A stretch of 64,000 bases of DNA, from assembly GCA_963717125.1 (NCBI GenBank), contig CAVQVG010000017.1:669523-733522 (forward strand). Reading direction: 5' to 3'. The DNA is from RYN-230 sp963717125 (GTDB lineage: Bacteria; Actinomycetota; Actinomycetes; Streptosporangiales; Streptosporangiaceae). The notes below the pieces were generated by a model, which was not told the origin of the DNA, did no database searches, and was given only the letters and a program-made list of their open reading frames with translations. The translations under genes were made by a program, and so were the position numbers. The stretch's first letter is position 1. Each line of letters opens with the position of its first letter. This document shows positions 25,151-33,923 of the stretch, piece after piece.

Positions 25151-26550
25151 ACCGCGGTAGCCCTGCTACCGCCACGGTGGCCGCCCTCATGCCGCGCCCA
25201 GTTCGGCCCCGGCCAGACGGCGTTGTCCTGCGCAAGGAGGATCTGCACGTCAGCGTCTGTGACCCGGTCATGGACACGATGAATTTCCTCAATGAGATCA
25301 CCCTGCGCTATCCCACGGCCATCTCGTTCGCGCCCGGCCGTCCGTACGACGGTTTCTTCGAAACCGAGCAGATCTTCACGTACATGCGCCGCTATCTGGA
25401 CCACCTTGCGGAAAGCGGGAACTCACCGGGCCAGATCCGCGATGCGCTGTTCCAGTACGGCCCGACCGCCGGCCGTATCCGCGAGCTGATCGCCGCTTCG
25501 CTGCGGCAGGACGAGAACATCGATGTTCCGCCCGAATCCATCGTGGTCACGGTGGGCTGCCAGGAGGCCATGTTCCTTGCGCTGCGCGCGATCATCTCCG
25601 GCCCTCAGGACGTGCTCCTAGTCTCCAGCCCCTGCTACGTGGGAATCACTGGGGCTGCCCGCTTGCTGGACATCGATCTGGCCGCGGTCGAGGAACGTGA
25701 GGATGGCTTCCGCTGCGCCGATCTCGAAGCGGCGGTCCATGCCCAGCGGGCGCGCGGGCGCCGCCCCCGCGCCTTCTACGTGGTGCCTGACCACTCGAAT
25801 CCGTCGGGGATCACGATGTCTCTGGAGACCCGCCACGCGCTGCTTGACCTAGCCGCCCGCCAGGACATCCTCATACTGGAGGACAGCCCCTACCGGCTGG
25901 TCAGCCCCGGGCCGCAATTGCCAGCCCTCAAGTCCCTCGACCGCCAGCGCAGAGTCGTCCACCTAGGCTCCTTCTCCAAGACTGTGTTTCCTGGCGCCCG
26001 CGTCGGTTTCGCTGTCGCGGACCAGATCGTCGCCGATTCGGGGGGCCGCACGAGCCTCCTGGCAGACGAACTCGCCAAGATCAAAAGCATGGTGACGGTG
26101 AACACCTCGCCGCTGAGCCAAGCCGCCGTGGCGGGCATGCTCCTCGGCTGCGCAGGGCGGATCTCAGAACTCAACAGGGAGACGGCCGCGTACTACGGAA
26201 ACGCGATGCAATGTACTCTCCAGCACCTCGATCACTGCTTCCCAGCTGACCGCCGCGCCGCCCTGCACGTGCGCTGGAATAAACCCAGCGGAGGCTTCTT
26301 CCTGACGATGCATGTTCCATTCCGCGCGGACAACGGCGCACTGGCGCGCTCTGCAGAGGACTTCGGCGTTATCTGGACGCCCATGTCGTACTTCTACCCC
26401 GAAGGAGGCGGGTACTGCAGTATCCGGCTGTCCATCAGCTACCTGACCGAGGCAGACATCACAGAAGGCATTTCCCGGCTTGCGGGCTTCATCCAGGCCG
26501 AAGCCCAGGCTTCACCACCGGCGGGCGCTGACGCCGCGCGGCCGCCATAG
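25147..26550 (+). CDS. hpgT: Hydroxyphenylglycine/dihydroxyphenylglycine aminotransferase
   Basis: PLP aminotransferase that converts hydroxyphenyl- and dihydroxyphenyl-glyoxylates to Hpg and Dpg in glycopeptide-type pathways. 467 residues from GTG 25147, coupled to hmaS. Motifs: FQYGPTAGRIRELIA, VTVGCQEAMFLALRA, PDHSNPSG and GSFSKTVFPGARVGF with the PLP lysine at K278. The N-terminus (PDGVVLRKEDLHVSVCDPV) also fits HpgT. Both products are plausible here because Hpg (hmaS) and Dpg (dpgABC) genes flank it. Confidence 0.9.
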   Translation: MNRGSPATATVAALMPRPVRPRPDGVVLRKEDLHVSVCDPVMDTMNFLNEITLRYPTAISFAPGRPYDGFFETEQIFTYMRRYLDHLAESGNSPGQIRDALFQYGPTAGRIRELIAASLRQDENIDVPPESIVVTVGCQEAMFLALRAIISGPQDVLLVSSPCYVGITGAARLLDIDLAAVEEREDGFRCADLEAAVHAQRARGRRPRAFYVVPDHSNPSGITMSLETRHALLDLAARQDILILEDSPYRLVSPGPQLPALKSLDRQRRVVHLGSFSKTVFPGARVGFAVADQIVADSGGRTSLLADELAKIKSMVTVNTSPLSQAAVAGMLLGCAGRISELNRETAAYYGNAMQCTLQHLDHCFPADRRAALHVRWNKPSGGFFLTMHVPFRADNGALARSAEDFGVIWTPMSYFYPEGGGYCSIRLSISYLTEADITEGISRLAGFIQAEAQASPPAGADAARPP

Positions 26551-26731
26551 CAAAGGCGGTGGCATCTGTGCCGCCATGTTACCAGTACGAAGCAATGCAC
26601 GGACGGCGCCGTCGCACGTAATCTCTCGAGGTGGCTGATGTATACCCGATGCCTCTGTGTGCTGCCAAGTAATAGTATTGCTGGCTTGCAGTACAATCCG
26701 CATATTGCCCTGCCGCAGGGAGGACCTCCTG

Positions 26732-28321
26732 ATGGATAATCGCATCGAGAACATTGTGATCCTGGGCGGCGGCTCAGCGGGCTGGATGACCGCGTGCTAT
26801 CTGAGTGCCTATCTGCAGGGCGGTGTTAGCATTACGCTGCTGGAGGCCCCGGGAATCCCAAAGATTGGCGTCGGAGAGGCTACCATCCCAAATCTCCAGC
26901 GGGTCTTCTTCGATCAGCTCGGCCTCGACGAAGACGAGTGGATGCCTGAGTGTAACGCGAGCTTTAAGATGGGCATCAAATATGTTAATTGGCGCACCGG
27001 TGGCTCGTCAGCATCCAGCCCCAGGAAGTTCAATGGCAGTAGCGATTACTTCTATCACATATTCGGCCTGCTCCCAGAGCAGGACCAGTTCCCGCTCTCG
27101 CATTACTGGCTGCGCAAGAAGAGCGCGTCGCTCACCGATCAGGACCTTGCTTATGCTTGCTTCAAGGAGCCACCAGTCCTGGACGCCAATCTGGCTCCAC
27201 GATGGCTTGACGGCCGCGCGGCCACGAGCTATGCGTGGCATTTCGACGCCCACCTGCTCGCTGAATACCTTTGCCGGATCGCGACGAAGCGGCTGGGCGT
27301 TCAGCACGTCCAAGCCGAGATGCAGGAGGCCTTGCTTGATGAGCGTGGCTTCATCACGGCCCTCAAGACCAAGGATGGCCGCACGTTAGAGGCGGACTTC
27401 TTTGTGGACTGCTCGGGCTTCCGCGGGCTCCTGATAAATCAGGCAATGGGTGAGCCGTTCATCGACATGAGCGACTACCTGCTGTGCGACAGTGCTGTGG
27501 CTACCGCGATCCCGCACGATGATGCCCGGCATGGGGTTGAGCCGTTTACTTCAGCCATCGCGATGGACGCAGGATGGACGTGGCGGATCCCGATGCTCGG
27601 CCGCTTCGGCAGTGGATATGTCTATTCGAGCCAATTCGCCAAGCGAGATGAGGCGACCGAGGACTTCTGCAGGCTATGGGGCCTGGACCCGGCCGAGGCG
27701 CAGCTAAACCAGATCCGCTTCAGGGTTGGGCGCAATCGCCGCGCATGGGTGAAGAACTGTGTGGGAATCGGATTGTCTTCATGCTTTCTTGAACCATTGG
27801 AGTCAACTGGCCTGTATTTCGCCTACGGTGCGCTCTATCACCTTGCGAAGCATTTTCCCGACAAGCGCTTCAACCCAGCTCTGGCCGATGGCTTCAACCG
27901 TGAGATCGAGACGATGTTCGATGATTCCCGTGACTTCATCCAGATACATTACTATTTCTCACCAAGGGCCGACACCGGTTTTTGGAGGGCGAACAAGGAT
28001 CTGCGCCTGTCAGACAGCATCATGGAAAAGATAGAGCTGTACAAGGCAGGGATGCCCGTTAGCCAGCCTGTTGTAAATGTCGATACCTACTATGATAACT
28101 TCGAAGCGGAGTTCCGGAATTTCTGGACCAACGGAAGCTACTACTGCATCCTGGCCGGCCTGGGTCTGGTTCCTGAATCCCCGCCGCCCGCGCTGACCTA
28201 TCGCCAGGAATCGATACAGCGGGCAGAGTCTCTCTTCCTGAGGGTCAGGGAGCAACAGCGCGAGCTAGTGGACACGTTGCCGACCAACTACCAGCTCTTG
28301 CGTCAGGTGCACGGTGAGTGA
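26732..28321 (+). CDS. FADH2-dependent tryptophan-type halogenase (PrnA family)
   Basis: 529 residues from ATG 26732 with AGGGAGG at 26718-26724. FAD motif GGGSAGWM; catalytic lysine at K79 (CNASFKMGIKY), the same number as in PrnA; GWTWRIPML as the WxWxIP motif; and LEPLESTG with the second Glu at 357. These features define halogenases of free tryptophan, so a chloro-Trp building block is likely; the regiochemistry cannot be read. It is a different subclass from the halogenase at 17076. Base composition is lower in GC than its neighbours, and a TTA codon lies at 27386-27388. It presumably shares the reductase at 14044. Confidence 0.93.
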   Translation: MDNRIENIVILGGGSAGWMTACYLSAYLQGGVSITLLEAPGIPKIGVGEATIPNLQRVFFDQLGLDEDEWMPECNASFKMGIKYVNWRTGGSSASSPRKFNGSSDYFYHIFGLLPEQDQFPLSHYWLRKKSASLTDQDLAYACFKEPPVLDANLAPRWLDGRAATSYAWHFDAHLLAEYLCRIATKRLGVQHVQAEMQEALLDERGFITALKTKDGRTLEADFFVDCSGFRGLLINQAMGEPFIDMSDYLLCDSAVATAIPHDDARHGVEPFTSAIAMDAGWTWRIPMLGRFGSGYVYSSQFAKRDEATEDFCRLWGLDPAEAQLNQIRFRVGRNRRAWVKNCVGIGLSSCFLEPLESTGLYFAYGALYHLAKHFPDKRFNPALADGFNREIETMFDDSRDFIQIHYYFSPRADTGFWRANKDLRLSDSIMEKIELYKAGMPVSQPVVNVDTYYDNFEAEFRNFWTNGSYYCILAGLGLVPESPPPALTYRQESIQRAESLFLRVREQQRELVDTLPTNYQLLRQVHGE

Positions 28322-28437
28322 CAGGTCGTTTGCCGAGTCACAGCGCCGCCGCCAGCATCTACAGAAAGGTGAACTGAAGTGATCACAGCAACACGTCGCC
28401 TGCGCAGCAAGCCCCGCATGTGGGGGTGGACGTTCCG

Positions 28438-29571
28438 ATGACCGTCAGCGTAAGACTCGCGCGCCCCGATGTGCTGCCTGGGATACAACGGGCTGTACCG
28501 CAGGCCACGAACGTTCCGCGGATCGTGGGTGTCGGCACGGCTGTGAGTGAACAGTCTTATTCGCAAGAGGAACTGCTCGAAATCCTTGGGATCACCGACC
28601 CCAAAGTCCGTTCTGTCTTCATAAATAGCGCGATCCGGCGCCGGTATCTTTCGTTACCTCCGCAGGAGGCTGGTGGCGGGCGCGTCGTGGAGTCCCAGGG
28701 GGAACTGCTCGGCAAGCACAAGGCACTGGCGGTCGGCATGGGGGCGCGGGCACTGGAGGCTTGCCTGCGGAACGCGGGAGCCGGTCTGCAGGATGTCGGC
28801 TGCTTGTGCTGCGTCACATCGACGGGCTTTCTTTGTCCTGGCCTGAGCGCCCTGCTCATCCGCGAACTGGGAATCTCGCCTCAGTGCAGCCGGGTCGACA
28901 TAGTAGGCATGGGCTGCAACGCGGGACTGAACGCGCTTAACGTGACGGCCAGCTGGTCGGCGGCCCACCCAGGGCAGCTTGCGCTCGTACTGTGCGCGGA
29001 GGCCTGTTCTGCCGCCTACGTTTTGGACTCGACGATGCGGACTGCGGTCGTGAACAGCCTGTTCGGCGACGGTGCCGCCGCAGTCGCCCTCACCACGGGC
29101 GCGGGCGGCGGCCCGGTACCGGTCCCGGCGGGGCCGCTGGTCTTGTCGTTCGCCAGTCACATCATTACCGATGCGCTCGATGCCATGCGTTACGACTGGG
29201 ATGCTGCGCAGGGCAAGTTCAGTTTCTTCCTCGACCCGGCCATCCCATACGTGGTGGGTGCCCACGCGGAACTGGTTGTCGGCCGGCTCTTGTCCGGGGC
29301 TGGCCTGCGCCGCACCGATATCAGGCACTGGCTGGTGCACGCCGGTGGCAAAAAGGTCATCGACGCGATCATGGTCAATCTCGGGCTTACTCGCCACGAC
29401 GTACGGCATACCACCGGGGTAATGCGCGATTACGGCAACCTGTCGAGTGGGTCGTTCCTGTTCTCTTATGAGCGCCTGCTCGGCGAGAGAGTCGCCCAGC
29501 CGGGCGATTACGGCGTCCTGATGACGATGGGTCCGGGCTCGACTATTGAGACGGCACTAGTCCAATGGTGA
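28438..29571 (+). CDS. dpgA: DpgA, 3,5-dihydroxyphenylacetyl-CoA synthase
   Basis: Type III polyketide synthase that condenses four malonyl-CoA to the 3,5-dihydroxyphenylacetyl (DPA) skeleton. ATG 28438 gives 377 residues and puts the active-site cysteine (MGCNAGLNAL) at C160, the DpgA numbering I remember; GTG 28420 is in frame but has no ribosome binding site. C-terminal landmarks are HWLVHAGGKKVID, RDYGNLSSGSFLF and GPGSTIE. A 20-codon frame (28379-28441) with its own ribosome binding site ends over this ATG. The gene overlaps dpgB by 7 bp. A TTA codon lies at 28654-28656. Confidence 0.95.
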   Translation: MTVSVRLARPDVLPGIQRAVPQATNVPRIVGVGTAVSEQSYSQEELLEILGITDPKVRSVFINSAIRRRYLSLPPQEAGGGRVVESQGELLGKHKALAVGMGARALEACLRNAGAGLQDVGCLCCVTSTGFLCPGLSALLIRELGISPQCSRVDIVGMGCNAGLNALNVTASWSAAHPGQLALVLCAEACSAAYVLDSTMRTAVVNSLFGDGAAAVALTTGAGGGPVPVPAGPLVLSFASHIITDALDAMRYDWDAAQGKFSFFLDPAIPYVVGAHAELVVGRLLSGAGLRRTDIRHWLVHAGGKKVIDAIMVNLGLTRHDVRHTTGVMRDYGNLSSGSFLFSYERLLGERVAQPGDYGVLMTMGPGSTIETALVQW

Positions 29572-30302
29572 CAGAAAGACCGACGAAAGACGCCGCGGGC
29601 ATGGTGCAGGCCGCTGATGGGCGGGCCGGAATCGAGGATCTGGTGCTCCGGGTTGACGGCCGGCGCCCCTTGTCGGCCAAGTCGGTTGCGGCTGTCGGTG
29701 CCACGTGCGACAGCGCCGAAGACCGCGGTGAGCACAGCACGGTGATCGTTCATGTGTCAGGAGCTCCTGACACATCGTGGGTCGGCGATCTGAATGTCGC
29801 GCTGGTGAGCAGGTGGGAACGTGGGCTCCGCCGCCTGGAGCGCCTTCCTGCGGCCACGATCGCAGTCGCTGTCGGCGACTGTGGCGGGCTGGCCCTTGAT
29901 GCGCTGCTGGCTACCGATTACCGCATCGCGGCGGCCTCAGTGCGCTTGCTCGTGCCCGTCGGGGATGGGGCGACCTGGCCAGGGATGGCGCTATACCGGC
30001 TCGCCCACCAGGCAGGTGCTGCCGCGATCCGCCGGACGGCCCTGTTCGGTCTTCCGATCGGCGCCGACGACGCGCTGGCGCTGCACTTGATCGACGAGCT
30101 GACCGGCGACGTTGCGAGCGCGCTAACAGCGGCAGCCGGGTTGGTAGGTGCGTTCTCGGGTGCCGAACTTGCCATCAGGCGGCAGCTGATGGTCGACGCA
30201 CCTGCCACTAGCTTCGAGGATGCCCTGGGCGTACATCTTGCCGCCTGCGACCGTGCATTGCGACGCACAAGTACCAGAGTGGCACCAGGACGAGAACGGT
30301 GA
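29565..30302 (+). CDS. dpgB: DpgB, enoyl-CoA hydratase-like DpgA partner
   Basis: 245-residue crotonase-fold protein that stimulates DpgA turnover and helps dehydration/aromatisation in Dpg formation. Crotonase features: a degenerate N-terminal half, then AVAVGDCGGLALDALLATDYRIA with the oxyanion-hole glycines, and a FGLPIGADDALALHLIDEL segment. The start overlaps the dpgA end and the stop overlaps dpgC (GTGA), so dpgA-dpgB-dpgC is a tightly coupled operon. DpgD, the second hydratase of many Dpg operons, does not follow. Confidence 0.92.
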   Translation: MVTERPTKDAAGMVQAADGRAGIEDLVLRVDGRRPLSAKSVAAVGATCDSAEDRGEHSTVIVHVSGAPDTSWVGDLNVALVSRWERGLRRLERLPAATIAVAVGDCGGLALDALLATDYRIAAASVRLLVPVGDGATWPGMALYRLAHQAGAAAIRRTALFGLPIGADDALALHLIDELTGDVASALTAAAGLVGAFSGAELAIRRQLMVDAPATSFEDALGVHLAACDRALRRTSTRVAPGRER

Positions 30303-31627
30303 GCCGGCCGGAGCCGCGGGACGAGATCCAGGCCGTGCAGGCGGACCTGGCCTCGGCCAGGCGGGCGCTGGCTCAGGCGGCCGGGCGCACTGATGACCTG
30401 GTGGCGTCCCTCCCCGAGCCGGGGCGCCGGTCGGCGGGACAACGCGCTGCCGCCACGGCAGCGAAAGAGACCGCCCGTACGCTGCGCGCCCAGTTCATGG
30501 CGACCCACACCGATGCCGTGTATGAGCAGCTCACCGAGGGCCGCACGGTCTACCTGCGGCTCGCGGAACTGGCCGGGGCGGCTGCGGTCGCTTTTCCCGG
30601 GCTGGTGCCCACGGCCGGGCAACTTGCGGCCGAGCAGGCCCAGCCGCAGGCCGGCAAAGAGGATCATGAGATCGACCAGGGCATCTTCTTCAGCTGGGTG
30701 CTGCGCTCACCGCTGGCCGGCCTCCATCTGCTCGACGCCATGCTCCGGCCGACGCCGCGCGCCCTGGGAGCGCTGCCGGAGTTCACCCGGACCGGCATGA
30801 CCGATCTGGGTTCCGTCCGGCTGGAACGAAGCGGCAGCGTGGCGCTCTTGACCATGTGCCGCGACGATTGCCTGAACGCGGAAGATAACCGGCAGGTCAA
30901 CGACATGGAAACCGCCGTCAACCTCGCCTTGCTCGACCCTGCGGTACGCGTCGGCCTGTTGCGCGGCGGGGTAATGAGCCATCCCCGCTACCGCGGCAAG
31001 CGGGTATTCAGTGCCGGCATCAACCTCAAGGCCCTGCATGCCGGGGACATCTCCCTGGTTGACTTCGTGCTCCGGCGCGAACTGGGCTACATCCACAAAA
31101 TCATCCGGGGAGTCCTCCTCGAGGAACGTGCGTACTGGCTGACTCGCACGCTCGAAAAGCCCTGGGTCGCTGCGGTGGACAGCTTCGCCATCGGCGGTGG
31201 AGCCCAGCTGCTGCTCGTGATCGATCACGTGCTCGCCGCGTCTGATGCGTACATCAGCCTTCCTGCGGCCAATGAAGGTATTGTTCCCGGAGCCGCCAGC
31301 TTGCGGTTAACCCGGTGTGCCGGAGCGCGGCTATCCCGCCAGATCATCCTGCAGGGGCGCCGGATCTGGGCCAGCGAACCAGCGGCCCGGCTGCTGGTCG
31401 ATGACGTTGCTGAGCCAGATGATCTGGAGGTGGCCATCGAGGAGAGCCTCGAGCGTCTCCAGGGTCCGGCGGTGATTGCCAACCGGCGGATGCTGAACCT
31501 GGCCGAGGAGTCTCCAGAGGAGTTCCGCGTGTATCTGGCTGAGTTTGCGTTGCAGCAGGCTGTCCGCCTCTACAGCGATGACGTGATCAGCAAAGCCGGC
31601 CGCTTCCAGGAGAACAAAGAAGCCTGA
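30299..31627 (+). CDS. dpgC: DpgC, 3,5-dihydroxyphenylacetyl-CoA 1,2-dioxygenase
   Basis: Cofactor-independent oxygenase of the crotonase fold that turns DPA-CoA into 3,5-dihydroxyphenylglyoxylate, the direct precursor of Dpg by HpgT. 442 residues. The N-terminal helical domain (residues about 1-200) is followed by the crotonase core: CRDDCLNAEDNRQVNDMETAV-like region, GKRVFSAGINLKALH, FAIGGGAQLLLVIDHVLA and LPAANEGIVPGAASLRL. The length fits known DpgC proteins. A TTA codon lies at 31307-31309. It ends the dpgABC operon; a 264-bp gap follows. Confidence 0.95.
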   Translation: MSRPEPRDEIQAVQADLASARRALAQAAGRTDDLVASLPEPGRRSAGQRAAATAAKETARTLRAQFMATHTDAVYEQLTEGRTVYLRLAELAGAAAVAFPGLVPTAGQLAAEQAQPQAGKEDHEIDQGIFFSWVLRSPLAGLHLLDAMLRPTPRALGALPEFTRTGMTDLGSVRLERSGSVALLTMCRDDCLNAEDNRQVNDMETAVNLALLDPAVRVGLLRGGVMSHPRYRGKRVFSAGINLKALHAGDISLVDFVLRRELGYIHKIIRGVLLEERAYWLTRTLEKPWVAAVDSFAIGGGAQLLLVIDHVLAASDAYISLPAANEGIVPGAASLRLTRCAGARLSRQIILQGRRIWASEPAARLLVDDVAEPDDLEVAIEESLERLQGPAVIANRRMLNLAEESPEEFRVYLAEFALQQAVRLYSDDVISKAGRFQENKEA

Positions 31628-31891
31628 TTGCTGTGACCAACTGCCCACCGTCACCCGCACCGGTCCGGCCCAGTGCTGGCCAGTCGCTGGACGGCGACGA
31701 TCGAATGTACCATCCGCAACGTTAACGCAGACAACTTGCGCTCCTTCTAGGAATGGCTCGCAATAGACGAGCCTGGCGCGTCCAGCGGTATGTGCCAACC
31801 AGTTCCGTGTGGTATAACACTAAGGGAAAACATGCCAACGTGGCCTAACCTCGGTAAAACATATTGATTTCGAGCGAAAGGGTAGCTGCTA

Positions 31892-32935
31892 ATGCGACGT
31901 GCATTACTCTCGGTAGGGGCAGTTGTGGTCACTGTGCTGGCGGCCGCGTGTGGTTCATCTGCGCCATCCTCGAGCTCCAGTTCCAGCAATGCCAGGGTGA
32001 ACTTGCGGTTGGGTTTCCTTGCCGATCTGACCGATGCTCCCGCGCTGGTGGGGCTACACAAGGAATTCTTCCGCAGCAACCTGCCCCCGAATGTCGTCAT
32101 CGACTTCAAGGTGTTCCACTCAGCGGACTCGGAGACCACCGCGCTCCTAGACGGGCAAATTGACGCCGTCTACATGAACCCGAACCAGGCGATCACCGCG
32201 TGGCAGAGGTCGCACGGTACCGCCATAAAGATCATCTCGGGTGCGGCGTCAGGTGGCGCGTCGCTGGTCGTGAAGCCCGGCATCACCGGTGCCGGCCAGC
32301 TCAAGGGCAAGTCGCTGGCCACGCCATCACTCGGCGGCACGCCGGATGTGGCGCTGCGCTACTGGCTCAAGCAGCACGGGCTGACCACTACCCCGACCGG
32401 CGGCGGGGATGTCGCCGTCCGGCCGACGGCGACGATCTCGGCTGCCGTGCCGGAGTTCACGTCGGGCCAGATCGAGGGCGGCTGGGAGCCCGTGCCATAC
32501 GACGTCGAGATGGTGGCCAATGGCGGCACCCGACTGGTGAACGAGGCCAGCCTGTGGCCCAACGGCCAGTTCGCCACCACCAACCTGGTCGTCACGCAGT
32601 CGTTCCTGAAGGCACACACGAGTTTGGTCAGCGGGTTGCTCAAGGGGCAGGTCCAGGCGAATAACTACATCAAGGAGCACCAGACTGCTGCGGAGCAGGC
32701 CGTCAACGCGATGCTGATCCAGCTCAACGGCAAGGGCCTGACGAGGTCCATCCTGGCCAGTTCCTTCAAGGAAATCACCTTCACCGACAACCCCGACGCA
32801 TCCTCGGTGGCCGCAGACGCGCAGCATGCGGAGGCGGTCGGGCTGCTCAATCCAGTCAACCTGAGCGGCATCTACGATCTCGGCCCGCTGAACAAGGTGC
32901 TGGCCGCACAAGGCGAACCGCGAGTGAGTTCATGA
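31892..32935 (+). CDS. Lipoprotein, NMT1/SsuA-like ABC substrate-binding protein (orphan)
   Basis: 347 residues. The N-terminus is a lipoprotein signal (MRRALLSVGA, then VLAAAC with the lipidated Cys20) followed by a Ser-rich linker. The mature part resembles periplasmic-binding proteins for sulfonates, nitrate or thiamine precursors: LRLGFLADLTDAPALVGLHKEFF, then QIDAVYMNPNQAITAW and a C-terminal GLLNPVNLSGIYDL. No matching permease or ATPase is adjacent, which is odd for an uptake system. It may take up a precursor with a remote transporter. A hairpin follows its stop. Confidence 0.88.
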   Translation: MRRALLSVGAVVVTVLAAACGSSAPSSSSSSSNARVNLRLGFLADLTDAPALVGLHKEFFRSNLPPNVVIDFKVFHSADSETTALLDGQIDAVYMNPNQAITAWQRSHGTAIKIISGAASGGASLVVKPGITGAGQLKGKSLATPSLGGTPDVALRYWLKQHGLTTTPTGGGDVAVRPTATISAAVPEFTSGQIEGGWEPVPYDVEMVANGGTRLVNEASLWPNGQFATTNLVVTQSFLKAHTSLVSGLLKGQVQANNYIKEHQTAAEQAVNAMLIQLNGKGLTRSILASSFKEITFTDNPDASSVAADAQHAEAVGLLNPVNLSGIYDLGPLNKVLAAQGEPRVSS

Positions 32936-32956
32936 CCGTCCATCCTTAGCCGCGCG

Positions 32957-32980
32957 CGCCCCGGACACCCATCCGGGGCG
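32957..32980 (+). terminator. Hairpin after the lipoprotein gene
   Basis: A perfect 9-bp stem (CGCCCCGGA / TCCGGGGCG) with a 6-base loop, extended by further G/C pairing, about 20 bp after the stop at 32935. There is no T-run, so it is a GC-rich actinomycete-type terminator by inference. Confidence 0.5.
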
Positions 32981-33368
32981 TCCGCGCGCCCGGGCCAGCG
33001 CAGAACCACGGAGGAAGTTCCGCCGTTGCAGGTGAGCGCCAGACTGGCCCTGATCTCGGGCCCGAGTACGCGAGACGGGCCAGGGTGCCGCGGTCCCAGA
33101 GCCTATTGCTGCGCCAGAACTCGCCGTGCATAGTCGACACAGAGCGGATCGGCAAGGCTTCGGAGCGCTCCGCGCCCAGCCCCGCTGATGGCGGTGTGTT
33201 CTGGATGATCGTCAACCAGGCTATTTCGCCGATTGCGCGTCGGAGCTGGCGAAGTGGGAGCAGGGCAGCATGGGCACGGCGACCGCGTCGGGACCATCCG
33301 ATGACGAGGTTCAAGAAATCTGGCGTCCTGCGTGAACCGGTTGTCGTCGCAGCGCAATAGAGAAGGCG
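32981..33368. other. Intergenic region before the ECF sigma gene
   Basis: 388 bp with no convincing gene; the open frames present have poor codon bias. GAAGG lies just before the sigma-factor ATG. An ECF promoter would be expected here, but I cannot point to a clear -35/-10 pair. Confidence 0.45.
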
Positions 33369-33923
33369 ATGGATGACGATGAGCTGATCGCTGCCGTAGC
33401 AGGCGGCGACGACGTTGCGCTGCGGGAGTTGTTCCTCCGGCACGCGCCGTGGCTGGCCGCCCGGCTGCGCATCATGCTGCCTGTCCCCGATGTGGAGGAT
33501 GTGCTGCAGGAGACGTTCCTGGCGGTCTGGCGGGGTGCTGGGGGGTATCGGCCAGGTGGCACCGGCGGGGGGTGGCTTTGGGGGATCGCCCGCCGCCAGG
33601 CCGCATTGTGGCTGCGCAGCCACGGGCGCGTGGTCCCGCTGATACATGCCCTGGCACAGGCGGAATCGCTCGGTGCGGGAGATCCGGCGGAGGCGGCGCT
33701 GGCGCGAGTGGATCTGGCCACTGCCGTCGAGGCGCTCGGGCCCGCTGGCGGGCCGGAACGTGAGGTGTGGCGGCTGCTGTATGTGGAGGACCGGCCGGTC
33801 GCGGAGGTGGCGGAGCTGATGGGTGTTCCGGTGGGCACGGTGAAAAGTCGTGCGTACCGGGCCCGGCGGCTGTTGCGGGCGGCGTTGCGTGGTGGGCCGC
33901 TGGCGGAGGGAGGTGCCAGGTGA
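33369..33923 (+). CDS. ECF-type RNA polymerase sigma factor
   Basis: 184 residues with only sigma regions 2 and 4. Region 2: VAGGDDVALRELFLRHAP, VEDVLQETFLAVWR and GWLWGIARRQAALWLR. Region 4: VAEVAELMGVPVGTVKSRAYRARRLL (helix-turn-helix). The C-terminus is short. The stop overlaps the next start (TGATG). The adjacent membrane protein takes the place normally held by an anti-sigma factor, and an ABC transporter completes the operon, so this sigma factor probably senses an envelope or antibiotic signal and controls the exporter. Confidence 0.9.
   Translation: MDDDELIAAVAGGDDVALRELFLRHAPWLAARLRIMLPVPDVEDVLQETFLAVWRGAGGYRPGGTGGGWLWGIARRQAALWLRSHGRVVPLIHALAQAESLGAGDPAEAALARVDLATAVEALGPAGGPEREVWRLLYVEDRPVAEVAELMGVPVGTVKSRAYRARRLLRAALRGGPLAEGGAR

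Noticed and set aside
33085..33360. 91-codon frame before the ECF sigma gene
   Set aside because: No start signal, poor codon bias and no recognisable domain; treated as intergenic.
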